In this document: positions 53,851-62,135 of the stretch, one piece after another | Position numbering within the stretch: position 1 is the stretch's first letter | How the letters are laid out: every line of letters begins with the position of its first letter | Source: an uncultured Alphaproteobacteria bacterium | Lineage (GTDB): Bacteria; Pseudomonadota; Alphaproteobacteria; MPNO01; UBA2964 | DNA length: 64,000 nucleotides | Assembly (NCBI GenBank): GCA_943787225.1 | Contig: CALSLP010000004.1 | Span: forward strand, 248,001 to 312,000 | Reading direction: 5' to 3' | Notes under the pieces: generated by a model | The model's database searches: none | Told to the model about the DNA's origin: nothing | What the model saw: the letters and a program-made list of their open reading frames with translations, nothing else | Translations under genes and position numbers: made by a program

Positions 53851-54435
53851 TTACCGAAGACCGTCCTCACCAATCGCCTCGTCGGTCGTCAAACCACCAA
53901 CGCGCGGAAATGGCCGGCCGGAATCCGTGACCGAAACCGCCACCAGAATTTCATTGGCTCGCGGCGCATCAGCCATACCAACTTCCATGCCGTCAAAATG
54001 ACTGCGCACATAGGCAGCATCTTTATGGCCCAGCGGCACATCGATCCGAGTCCCCTGCCCGCCAAGCTTTTTCACTGACGGCACAAGGGCGGCGCCCTTC
54101 TCTACCTCTTTGCGAAGTGGCGCACCAAGCTTGGGATGCAAAATGGCGGCAGCATGTTCCCACTCGCCGTTCTCACCAACAATCGCGGCCTTGCCATAGC
54201 TTTCCGCCTGTTCCGGCGTGATACCGAGGGCATCAACGCACATCTTGCCAAGATACCCGCCAAGTTCCGCTCCAATATCCATGAGCTCGGACAGGTCTTC
54301 TTCATAACGTCCGGCAAACGGATTTTCGATCACCGCCAGCGCGGACGCCTTGCGCGTCGCGGGATCGACCGATCTCCCGATATCGCTATGGGTTGTTTCA
54401 ACAATTACCTGGGTTTTTCTGATCTTGGCCCTCAT
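53851..54435 (-). CDS. Amino acid synthesis (AA_synth, formerly DUF1185) family protein, copy B
   Basis: 194 residues of the AA_synth family (PF06684): KTQVIVETTHSD, NPFAGRYEEDLSELM, YGKAAIVGENGEWEHAAA, RIDVPLGHKDAAYVRSHF and DAPRANEI. The biochemical role is unknown. The start codon overlaps the stop of copy A by 4 bases (ATGA), so the two are coupled and may form a heteromer. The position after 6-hydroxynicotinate reductase and UPF0280 genes points to a role in that pathway. Confidence 0.8.
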   Translation of the reverse strand: MRAKIRKTQVIVETTHSDIGRSVDPATRKASALAVIENPFAGRYEEDLSELMDIGAELGGYLGKMCVDALGITPEQAESYGKAAIVGENGEWEHAAAILHPKLGAPLRKEVEKGAALVPSVKKLGGQGTRIDVPLGHKDAAYVRSHFDGMEVGMADAPRANEILVAVSVTDSGRPFPRVGGLTTDEAIGEDGLR

Positions 54436-55067
54436 TTAAGTCCATCCTCTCCCTGAATATCAGAAGCCTTTAATCCACCGGCACGATCATAGATCCGTGC
54501 ACCGGTTGCCATCGACTGAATCCAAACAACCTCATCCGCGCGCGGCGCATCCGGAATGGAACATTCGATACAATCGAAATGGCTACGGACATAGGCCGCA
54601 TTTACATGCGCCAACGGCACATCAACCGGACGCCCGGGCCCAGCTACTTTTTTGGTCGACGGAACAATAGCTTTCGACGGCTTGATCAGCTGGCGCATCC
54701 CGTATCCGCCAGGTTCATGCCACAGAGCGGCGTGCTCCAGCTCGCCATTTTCGCCAACGATGGCTGACTTGCCATAGGCGACAATCTTCTCCACGCCGCC
54801 AAGCGCATCGATCAATCTTTGTGCCATGGCTGTGCCGAGTGGCTTGAGGGCTTCCATCAACGGCATCAGATCTTCGACATACCGTCCGGCATAAGGATTA
54901 GCCGCAACAGCGGCGATATAGCCCTTAAGCTGCGGCGGATTTGCCGCCGGCCCGAACTCATGCAGCACTTCCTCAATATGAATGACGAATTTACGAACCT
55001 TTACCAGCTCGCCAAAATCGCCCTGTGGTGCCGTCTGTATATCTGAAATATTTCTCGAACCGTCCAT
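54432..55067 (-). CDS. Amino acid synthesis (AA_synth, formerly DUF1185) family protein, copy A
   Basis: 211 residues, a paralogue of the following gene with the same landmarks (NPYAGRYVEDLMPLM, YGKSAIVGENGELEHAAL, PVDVPLAHVNAAYVRSHF, DAPRADEV) plus an N-terminal extension of about 20 residues. AAGGA precedes ATG 55067. It lies 11 bases after the UPF0280 gene in the same operon. No enzymatic function is established for the family as far as can be stated here. Confidence 0.8.
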   Translation of the reverse strand: MDGSRNISDIQTAPQGDFGELVKVRKFVIHIEEVLHEFGPAANPPQLKGYIAAVAANPYAGRYVEDLMPLMEALKPLGTAMAQRLIDALGGVEKIVAYGKSAIVGENGELEHAALWHEPGGYGMRQLIKPSKAIVPSTKKVAGPGRPVDVPLAHVNAAYVRSHFDCIECSIPDAPRADEVVWIQSMATGARIYDRAGGLKASDIQGEDGLK

Positions 55068-55078
55068 GGCTTTTTCCT

Positions 55079-55942
55079 TTATGCCGCCTGTGCGATTAGT
55101 CCGGCAGGTGCCGTTCCAACCACTCTAAATGTGTTCTGTAATACCAGCACTGCGGCTGAGATGTGTCCAGCCTGTTCCGCCGCAATCGCTGCCTTCTCAC
55201 CAGCGTCCAACGCTGTTTCAACTGATTGTTGGTCAAGCACACCGACGTTAAGTGTGACTAACTGTTCCCCAAGGTCACTATCCGGATCGGGATCCGATGC
55301 CGGGCAACGTTCTATCGCCGGGTGGTCCGTGTTCACGGCGTTCGCAATCAATGTTGCGGCAACATCCGCCCTCGCGGCCTCTTTTGCCAAGACGGTCACA
55401 GAATCTGCAATGCCGAGTGAAAAACTGCGCCCTTTCCAGCCGCTGGTCGCAATCCCCCGCACAGGCATGTCACGGGTAAGGACACATTCACCGTCAATGT
55501 TGGGCAAATGATAATCAGCAACGAGCCCTGCCGTCAGGCTTTGGCCTTCGGTCAAATAGAACGCGATATCACCACCATTATTGACGAATGCTTTGTCGAG
55601 CCGCCTGCCACAAACCAATGCTTCTAACACCTCATCCGCGACTCCACCGGCAACAGCGGCCATCGGCGTCACAAATTCACCTGTAAAATTGGAACAAGCA
55701 TCCTGCATGCGGCGGGCGACGGGCCCCTCTGGAGTCCAACTCACATCATATGGCTGACGCAGATTGGTAAGGTCAGCGACCAGAGTTGGTAGAATTTCGG
55801 GAAAACAGGACATTGCCTGTTCATAAGATTTACGAACTTCATCGGCATCACCGAAGGCCTGAATGATCAGATCGATCGGGCCGTGATTCAGATGCAACCG
55901 CCGACCATCCGGCAAAAGGGCCATCTGTGCCGGGGCGAACAT
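55079..55942 (-). CDS. UPF0280 family protein
   Basis: 287 residues of UPF0280, a family related to the ApbE fold: DGRRLHLNHGPIDLII, TPMAAVAGGVADEVL, AFVNNGGDIAFYL, ATSGWKGRSFSLGIADSVTV and ADVAATLIANAV. Its function is unknown, although the ApbE likeness hints at flavin handling. The ATG at 55942 directly follows the stop of the reductase gene with no gap. It is the second gene of the 6-hydroxynicotinate reductase operon. Confidence 0.85.
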   Translation of the reverse strand: MFAPAQMALLPDGRRLHLNHGPIDLIIQAFGDADEVRKSYEQAMSCFPEILPTLVADLTNLRQPYDVSWTPEGPVARRMQDACSNFTGEFVTPMAAVAGGVADEVLEALVCGRRLDKAFVNNGGDIAFYLTEGQSLTAGLVADYHLPNIDGECVLTRDMPVRGIATSGWKGRSFSLGIADSVTVLAKEAARADVAATLIANAVNTDHPAIERCPASDPDPDSDLGEQLVTLNVGVLDQQSVETALDAGEKAAIAAEQAGHISAAVLVLQNTFRVVGTAPAGLIAQAA

Positions 55943-57436
55943 TCAGCTATCCGAAGATTGTTCAGCGTCGTTACCAACATCCAGCGGCCAGGGATGATCT
56001 TCATGCCACGGCACCGACCGAACCTTCTCCTTTTCGAGAACATCATCCAGCGACCGAATACGGTCCACATATCCGCCGAGTTCTGCATACTCATCAGCAC
56101 GGATCGTAAATTCAATCGGCGCCACAAGCGCCGGCGTTGGCACATAGCCGAATGAATTGTCAGGCATCTCGTTGACATCAACCAGCAAGGTAATGCCGCC
56201 ACCCGGCCAAACGAAAACCGGCGCGCCACCACACGTCACCTGCGTATGTGATTTCTTGACGGACCGTGTCAGCAAAACCGGATTAACGGTCACGCCAGCC
56301 CGCAAACTACCACCGGCCCCGGCCATAAACATAACGGAGCACAAAGCGGGCTCGCAATTTTCACCAATTCTGTCGACGACGATTTGAACCGGTTCCGGCA
56401 TCTCTTTCTGAATTGGCTTCAGATCATCATCCAACTCAAAATAGGCTGAATCCTGACCGGTCGTCGAAACCATCAACAGGCGCTGGCCTGCCCAGGCGAC
56501 ATCCGGATCAATCTTTTCAATAATATCAAGCGGATCGATAATATCGGTTCCACCCCAGCCCGCACCGTGATCCGCCACCTGAAAATAGCGACCTGGTGTT
56601 GACCGCCGTCCGCGTACCTTGATGCCCGCAGGCGGCATATCAATAAACTTGCCTGCCTGATGTTCGCTTAGAACCGCCGTGATGTGATCATCAACAACAA
56701 TCACCTCATCGACATGGCTATGCCATTGCGGCGCAAAGATACCGACAGTGGCCGACCCACAACCAACCCGCATGCGTTCTTCCTGAATGCCATTGATGAT
56801 GGGTGGCTTGCCCGCCTGAACAACGATCTCCGCTCCACCATCGATGGTCATTTCAACAGCTTCCTTATTGCAAAGCCGCATCATCGTATTGCAGGTGGTA
56901 TTGCCCTCTTTTTTGCTGCCACCCGTCAAATGGCGGACGCCACCGATCGCCAACATCTGCGAACCATATTCAGCGGTCGTGACATGACCGACCTGCTCAC
57001 CATTGACCCGAATGGCCGCGGGCTCGGGCCCAATATAGGCATCGGTATCGATCTTTACCTTGACGCCGCAATAGCTGAAGACGCCTTCGCTAACGACGGT
57101 AATCATATCGACACCGTCCTGATCGCTCCCAACGATGAACGGTGCGGGCTTGTAATCGGGATATGTCGTCGTCGAGCCAATACCGGTCAAAAAAGTCGGA
57201 GCCTGGCTAATCAAAGAACCATCCCAGCTCTCAGATGCCTGGGCAAACGGGATCATCTCACCTTTTTCGTCTACGACCTTCTGCGCAACAACGATCGGAT
57301 CCATCCGGACCAACTTACCGTCAAAATTACCATATCGATCACAAGCGCCTGTTTTCCCCTCGCGAATTCGGCAAAGGACCGGGCACGCATCGCATCTGAT
57401 CAGACCGTCATTCTTGCTTTTTGTTCCATCCGCCAT
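55943..57436 (-). CDS. 6-hydroxynicotinate reductase
   Basis: 497 residues matching 6-hydroxynicotinate reductase of nicotinate fermentation (EC 1.3.7.1), which uses reduced ferredoxin to turn 6-hydroxynicotinate into 1,4,5,6-tetrahydro-6-oxonicotinate. The N-terminus carries an iron-sulfur motif Cys15-x2-Cys18-x3-Cys22-x9-Cys32 (CDACPVLCRIREGKTGAC). Further Cys are spread through the chain (FSYCGV, NTTCNTMMRLCNK, RVGCGSA, VTCGGAP). ATG 57436 follows GGGGAG; an upstream TTG is rejected. It is the first gene of a four-gene operon and diverges from korAB, which can supply the reduced ferredoxin. Confidence 0.82.
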   Translation of the reverse strand: MADGTKSKNDGLIRCDACPVLCRIREGKTGACDRYGNFDGKLVRMDPIVVAQKVVDEKGEMIPFAQASESWDGSLISQAPTFLTGIGSTTTYPDYKPAPFIVGSDQDGVDMITVVSEGVFSYCGVKVKIDTDAYIGPEPAAIRVNGEQVGHVTTAEYGSQMLAIGGVRHLTGGSKKEGNTTCNTMMRLCNKEAVEMTIDGGAEIVVQAGKPPIINGIQEERMRVGCGSATVGIFAPQWHSHVDEVIVVDDHITAVLSEHQAGKFIDMPPAGIKVRGRRSTPGRYFQVADHGAGWGGTDIIDPLDIIEKIDPDVAWAGQRLLMVSTTGQDSAYFELDDDLKPIQKEMPEPVQIVVDRIGENCEPALCSVMFMAGAGGSLRAGVTVNPVLLTRSVKKSHTQVTCGGAPVFVWPGGGITLLVDVNEMPDNSFGYVPTPALVAPIEFTIRADEYAELGGYVDRIRSLDDVLEKEKVRSVPWHEDHPWPLDVGNDAEQSSDS

Positions 57437-57472
57437 GGCGCTCTCCCCAGCTCGTCTGCTGCGTCTAAATAA

Positions 57473-57490
57473 TTGTTTGTGTACATACAA
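57473..57490. promoter_or_regulatory. MarR-type operator 1 (6-hydroxynicotinate reductase operon)
   Basis: TTGTTTGTGTACATACAA fits the palindrome TTGTnTGTnnACAnACAA. It begins where the minus-strand -10 element ends and would cover the transcription start, a repressor position. Related sites are at 57643 and 62617. Confidence 0.72.
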
Positions 57491-57518
57491 ATATCCGCGA
57501 GCGACTGTTTTCTGTCAA
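57490..57518 (-). promoter_or_regulatory. Sigma70-like promoter of the 6-hydroxynicotinate reductase operon
   Basis: On the minus strand, TTGACA (57518-57513), a 17-base spacer and GATATT (57495-57490). It lies about 55 bases upstream of ATG 57436 and is abutted by operator 1. An 8-bp inverted repeat TTTCTGTC/GACAGAAA (57509-57516 and 57534-57541) overlaps the -35 region and could bind a further regulator. Confidence 0.65.
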
Positions 57519-57600
57519 GACGGATCAAAAAACGACAGAAACCATCAAATTCATTCACTGTTTATTGCGTTTTGCGGAATTAAAATAACGTGCGATCCTC

Positions 57601-57628
57601 TTGACAATTGCCCGGCTTATCCGATACT
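57601..57628 (+). promoter_or_regulatory. Sigma70-like promoter of korAB
   Basis: TTGACA (57601-57606), a 16-base spacer and GATACT (57623-57628). It faces korA, whose start is at 57747, and is followed by operator 2. The 310-base gap 57437-57746 holds only this divergent promoter region and no gene. Confidence 0.6.
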
Positions 57629-57642
57629 GACGGCCACGACAA

Positions 57643-57660
57643 TTGTTAGTGTACATACAA
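57643..57660. promoter_or_regulatory. MarR-type operator 2 (korAB)
   Basis: TTGTTAGTGTACATACAA differs from operator 1 at one base. It lies 15 bases after the -10 element of the korAB promoter, just past the expected transcription start. Confidence 0.72.
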
Positions 57661-57746
57661 TTATTTATTGAGCGTTTTTGTCTTGTTAAAGACATATAAC
57701 TGAACCGGAAATCTGGCGTTCTTTGCCAACCAACCTAATCGGAACC

Positions 57747-59612
57747 ATGGCTACACAACTCAAAGAAACCGACGAGAGCGGCCGCGAAATTCTGGACTCT
57801 GTAGTTATTCGCTTTGCGGGTGATTCGGGCGACGGAATGCAGCTGACGGGAACACAGTTCACCCAGTCAACGGCCCTAATGGGGAATGATCTTTCGACCT
57901 TCCCTGATTTCCCTGCTGAAATTCGCGCCCCGGTCGGAACGACCTATGGTGTCTCAGCCTTCCAGATCAACTTTGCATCACACGCGATTAAGACGCCGGG
58001 CGACGCTCCGGATGTTCTCGTTGCGATGAACCCTGCGGCTCTCAAGGTCCATTTGAAAGACCTGGTCCCTGGTGGCACGCTGATCCTCAATCTCGGCGCG
58101 TTTAATGCGCGTAATATCGAGAAAGCCGGTTACAAGGAAAGCCCGCTGGAAGACAACACGCTGGATAGCTATCGGGTCATTGAGATTGATATCTCAAAGA
58201 TGACGCTGGCCGCTGTTGAACACATCGACGTCACGCAGAAAGAAGCCTTGCGCGCCAAGAACTTGTGGACGCTTGGTCTGATGTGCTGGATGTACGATCG
58301 CGATCGTCAGCCGACCATTGATTGGTTGAATCAGCGCTTTGGTAAATTGCCGCTTATCGCGGAAGCCAATATCGCGGCCCTCAATGCCGGACACGCTTTT
58401 GGCGAAACCGCCGAATTGCCGAGTGAGATTAGCACCTATGTTGTACCCAAAGCCAAAGTGGAGCCCGGTATCTACCGCGCTGTCACTGGCGTTGAGACAA
58501 CGTGCTGGGGTCTTCTTACCGGTGCCCAAAAAGCCGGTCTGAATATCTTCTTTGGTTCTTATCCGATTACACCAGCCTCACCGCTGCTGCATTCGCTGAG
58601 TAATCTGAAGGCCTATGGGGTTGTTACCTTCCAGGCAGAAGACGAAATCTCCGCTGTTTGTTCAGCGCTTGGTGCCTCTTACGCTGGGTCGCTTGGTATC
58701 ACGTCTAGTTCTGGCCCAGGTGTCGCTCTGAAATCGGAAGCCCTCGGCCTCGCTGTCGTGACCGAATTGCCGCTGATCATCGTAAACTTCCAGCGCGCCG
58801 GACCGTCGACTGGTTTGCCGACCAAAACGGAACAGTCTGATCTGTATCAATCCGTCTATGGCCGTAACGGTGACACACCGATGCCGGTTATCGCCGCCTC
58901 AACCGCGTCAGATTGTTATGACTGCGCGATTGAAGCCGTTCGTCTGGCAACCAAATACATGACCCCGGTTATGTTCCTCAATGAAGGCTTCCTCGCCAAT
59001 GCAGCGGAGCCCTGGAAACTGCCTGACACGGATGATGTTGAGCCGTTCCCGGTTGAGTTTGCCAGCGAAACAGAAGGCTTTCACCCGTATCTGCGGGATG
59101 AAAAGACTTTGGCCCGTAACTGGGCCATTCCTGGCACAGAGGGCTTGGAGCATCGAATTGGTGGTATTGAGAAAGACTACGATTCAGGCAACATCTCTTA
59201 TGACTCGGACAACCATCACAAGATGACCAAGGTTCGGGCTCAGAAAATCCTCGGCATTGCCGATGATATTCCCGAGCAGGAAGTCGTGTCCGGGAATAAT
59301 TCGGGCAAGATGGTCGTCGTCGGTTGGGGATCAACTTTCGGTGCCATCGAACAGGCAACACGCCGCTGTCAGGAGGACGGGCTGGATGTTTCTCACATCC
59401 ACATCCGTTACATCTGGCCACTGGCGCGTAACCTTGGCGAGTTGTTGAAGGGATTTGATAAAATCCTGGTTCCCGAAATGAATAATGGACAGCTCGTAAC
59501 GCTGCTCCGCTCTGAATATCTAGTACCGGCAGAATCCCTCGCCCAGATTACTGGACAACCTTTCAAGGTGTCCGATCTGGAACGGGAAATTCGCAGCCGG
59601 ATGGAGGACTAA
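57747..59612 (+). CDS. korA: 2-oxoacid:ferredoxin oxidoreductase subunit alpha (2-oxoglutarate type)
   Basis: 621 residues with the fused gamma-alpha layout of KorA: an N-terminal gamma domain (VIRFAGDSGDGMQLTGTQF, about 10-190), then the alpha pyrimidine domain (FFGSYPITPASPLLH near 270, FQAEDEISAV) and a C-terminal domain (VVGWGSTFGAIEQA). The enzyme oxidises 2-oxoglutarate to succinyl-CoA and reduces ferredoxin. ATG 57747 with GGA upstream is preferred to TTG 57723. korB follows after 3 bases. In benzoyl-CoA-reducing bacteria KorAB feeds the ring reductase with ferredoxin; the divergent 6-hydroxynicotinate reductase gene suggests the same here. Confidence 0.92.
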   Translation: MATQLKETDESGREILDSVVIRFAGDSGDGMQLTGTQFTQSTALMGNDLSTFPDFPAEIRAPVGTTYGVSAFQINFASHAIKTPGDAPDVLVAMNPAALKVHLKDLVPGGTLILNLGAFNARNIEKAGYKESPLEDNTLDSYRVIEIDISKMTLAAVEHIDVTQKEALRAKNLWTLGLMCWMYDRDRQPTIDWLNQRFGKLPLIAEANIAALNAGHAFGETAELPSEISTYVVPKAKVEPGIYRAVTGVETTCWGLLTGAQKAGLNIFFGSYPITPASPLLHSLSNLKAYGVVTFQAEDEISAVCSALGASYAGSLGITSSSGPGVALKSEALGLAVVTELPLIIVNFQRAGPSTGLPTKTEQSDLYQSVYGRNGDTPMPVIAASTASDCYDCAIEAVRLATKYMTPVMFLNEGFLANAAEPWKLPDTDDVEPFPVEFASETEGFHPYLRDEKTLARNWAIPGTEGLEHRIGGIEKDYDSGNISYDSDNHHKMTKVRAQKILGIADDIPEQEVVSGNNSGKMVVVGWGSTFGAIEQATRRCQEDGLDVSHIHIRYIWPLARNLGELLKGFDKILVPEMNNGQLVTLLRSEYLVPAESLAQITGQPFKVSDLEREIRSRMED

Positions 59613-59615
59613 TCG

Positions 59616-60641
59616 ATGAACGTTCAAAGCCCCCCAGTAGCTCTTAAGCCAAACGATTACGCTTCCGATCAGGAAGTACGCTGGTGCCCCGGTTGTGGTG
59701 ACTATGCAATCGTTAAAGCCGTGCAAAAGGCCCTGTCAAACATGGGCGCCGATCCCAAGAACACCGTCTTCGTGTCCGGCATCGGTTGCGCTGCCCGCTT
59801 CCCCTACTACATGGCAACATACGGTTTCCACACGATCCATGGTCGTGCACCAGCCGTTGCCACAGGCGTAAAGCTGGCAAACCCTGACCTCGACGTATGG
59901 GTCATCGGTGGTGATGGCGATATGCTCAGCATCGGCGGCAATCACACGCTGCATGTTCTGCGACGCAATATTGATGTTCAGGTTCTCTTGTTCAACAACG
60001 AGATCTATGGCCTGACCAAAGGTCAGTACTCACCGACCTCAAAAGTCGGAACGCGCTCTCCATCAACACCTGCTGGTTCTGTCGACTCACCGGTTTCAGC
60101 TTGTGTCTTTGCTCTTGGCTGCAATGCCCGGTTCGTCGCCCGTTCAGTTGATACCAACCTCAAAGTTCTTCCTGGTCTCATGCAGGAAGCCAAAGAGAAT
60201 ACCGGCGCTTCCTTCGTCGAAATTTTGCAGAACTGCATTGTTTATAATGATGGCGTCTATTCGTCCTTCACGGACAAAGCAAATATCGCAGACGGCCAGG
60301 TCGTTTGCGAACACGGCAAGCCCTTGCTGTTCGGTAAAGAGAATGAAAAAGGCCTGCGCATGACGCCAGGCAAGATGGAACTCGAAGTTGTTACCATTGG
60401 TGAAAACGGTGTCACCGAAGCCGACATCCTGATCCATGATGAAACCAACCGTCCTCTGGCTCTCATGCTCGCTGGCATGCAGCCACCAAATTTCCCGGTT
60501 GCGATGGGCGTCATCTTCCGTGACCCCGGCCCGTCTTACGATGCCGCAGTCTATGATCAAATCGCCGAGATGACCGAGAAATCACCGGCAATTCCGATCA
60601 ATGAGCTGATGCATAAGGGAAAGACCTGGACCGTCGTCTGA
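59616..60641 (+). CDS. korB: 2-oxoacid:ferredoxin oxidoreductase subunit beta
   Basis: 341 residues with the beta-subunit ThDP motif GGDGDMLSIGGNHTLHVLRR near residue 98 and the Cys-bearing WCPGCGDYAIV at the N-terminus, which with the later GIGCAAR supplies ligands for the 4Fe-4S cluster. KQYSPTS-like and GSVDSP segments are typical of 2-oxoglutarate enzymes (TKGQYSPTSKVG). It pairs with KorA, translated 3 bases upstream. A terminator follows at 60666. Confidence 0.93.
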   Translation: MNVQSPPVALKPNDYASDQEVRWCPGCGDYAIVKAVQKALSNMGADPKNTVFVSGIGCAARFPYYMATYGFHTIHGRAPAVATGVKLANPDLDVWVIGGDGDMLSIGGNHTLHVLRRNIDVQVLLFNNEIYGLTKGQYSPTSKVGTRSPSTPAGSVDSPVSACVFALGCNARFVARSVDTNLKVLPGLMQEAKENTGASFVEILQNCIVYNDGVYSSFTDKANIADGQVVCEHGKPLLFGKENEKGLRMTPGKMELEVVTIGENGVTEADILIHDETNRPLALMLAGMQPPNFPVAMGVIFRDPGPSYDAAVYDQIAEMTEKSPAIPINELMHKGKTWTVV

Positions 60642-60665
60642 TTCTTTCGTCTTCTATTACGAAAA

Positions 60666-60698
60666 GCCCCGGCAAATACCTTTTTCCGGGGTTTTTTT
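60666..60698 (+). terminator. Rho-independent terminator after korB
   Basis: GCCCCGG pairs with CCGGGGT around a 13-base loop, followed by seven T. It separates korB from the ferredoxin reductase-like gene, which must depend on read-through or its own promoter. Confidence 0.75.
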
Positions 60699-60794
60699 GT
60701 TGTGGAAAACTATAACCACAGGGGTTTCCTCCACACACGGTTCGGCTATCATCACCCGCAGTTTCGGGCTTAATAATAAAATTCGGATTTGAGA

Positions 60795-62120
60795 ATGAGT
60801 GAGTTCAGTGACCGCAGTGTCGCCATCGTCGGTTCCGGTCCCGGCGGCATGTATGTCGCACAAGCGTTGTTGGAGAAAGCACCCGGTTGTCGTATCGACA
60901 TCATCGACCGCTTGCCATCGCCTTTCGGATTGATCAGAGGGGGCGTCGCGCCCGATCACCAGAAGACCAAACGGGTCGACCAGAAATACGCCCAGAGCAT
61001 CACCGAGAACGACAATGTCCGCTATGTCGGCAATATCTCATTAGGTCGGGATGTTAGCCTCGACGAGCTTACTGCTATTTATGACGCCGTCGTCCTTGCC
61101 TATGGAGCTCCTTACGACAACAAACTCGGCATTCCCGGTGAAGATAAAAAAGGCGTCTTTGGCTCAAATGCCTTTGTCGGTTGGTATAACTGTCACCCAG
61201 ACTTCAAGGATCTTGGACCCAATCTTAATATCGGCACCGCCGCAGTCATCGGCATCGGCAACGTGGCTATCGACGTCGCGCGGGTCCTGTCGCGGACTCC
61301 TGCTGAAATGTCGACCACAGACATCGCTGACTATGCGATGAACGACATCGATGCCGCCTCCCTCAAAGATGTTTACATGTTTGCCCGTCGAGGCCCGCTT
61401 GAAGCCGCCTGCACCAATAATGAACTCAAGGAAATGGGTGTGCTCGAAGCCGCAACGACAGTCGTCGACGGTTCCTTATTACCGGATGAGATGCCGGATG
61501 ATATGGATGATCGGGAAAAGAAAGTGCGGCAGCGCATTATCGATACGCTGAAAAGCCTTTCCGAAGCAAAGCCAGGTGAAAAACGCCGTACAGTGCATAT
61601 TGAATTCTATGCCTCCCCCATCGAAATTCTCGGCGGAGACACTGTTGAAGGTATTCGTATGGAACGGACCAAGGTCGAAGGCGGCCGTTGTATCGGCACC
61701 GGAGAGACCTTCGACATCCCCTGCGAAATGGTTGTCACCTGTATTGGCTCACGCGCCGAGGCCATCGAAGGTATTCCCTTCAATGAACGCAGTGGCATCG
61801 TCGAACATGAAGAAGGCCGCGTTGCGCCAGGGGTTTATGCTGCGGGTTGGGTCAAGCGTGGCGCCACTGGTACAATTGGTACCAATCGTTTGGATTCCTA
61901 TGCGGTGACAGACCTGCTTGTCGCTGATTTTGGCGGTAACGCCAAACCCGGCCCCGATGCTCTCGACACACTCACCCAAGAACGGAATCTTCAGGTCGTC
62001 TCTTTCGATGACTGGCTGGTGATCAAAGAACTGGAAGAAAAAGCAGCTCCCGAGCCATCGCCTCGTAAAAAATTCAGTACTGTTGAGGGCATGATCGAAG
62101 GGCTAAACGCCGCCCGTTAA
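60795..62120 (+). CDS. Ferredoxin-NADP(+) reductase, adrenodoxin-reductase (FprA) type; possible KorC
   Basis: 441 residues with two nucleotide-binding motifs, AIVGSGPGGMYVA near residue 8 for FAD and VIGIGNVAIDVARVL near 154 for NADP, and PFGLIRGGVAPDH and WVKRGATGTIGTN typical of adrenodoxin reductase relatives. It moves electrons between NAD(P)H and ferredoxin. In Azoarcus evansii a third FAD subunit (KorC) lets KorAB exchange electrons with NADP; this gene, directly after korAB, could play that part. ATG 60795 is used. It converges with marR. Confidence 0.85.
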   Translation: MSEFSDRSVAIVGSGPGGMYVAQALLEKAPGCRIDIIDRLPSPFGLIRGGVAPDHQKTKRVDQKYAQSITENDNVRYVGNISLGRDVSLDELTAIYDAVVLAYGAPYDNKLGIPGEDKKGVFGSNAFVGWYNCHPDFKDLGPNLNIGTAAVIGIGNVAIDVARVLSRTPAEMSTTDIADYAMNDIDAASLKDVYMFARRGPLEAACTNNELKEMGVLEAATTVVDGSLLPDEMPDDMDDREKKVRQRIIDTLKSLSEAKPGEKRRTVHIEFYASPIEILGGDTVEGIRMERTKVEGGRCIGTGETFDIPCEMVVTCIGSRAEAIEGIPFNERSGIVEHEEGRVAPGVYAAGWVKRGATGTIGTNRLDSYAVTDLLVADFGGNAKPGPDALDTLTQERNLQVVSFDDWLVIKELEEKAAPEPSPRKKFSTVEGMIEGLNAAR

Positions 62121-62135
62121 AACGATACGGCAGCC

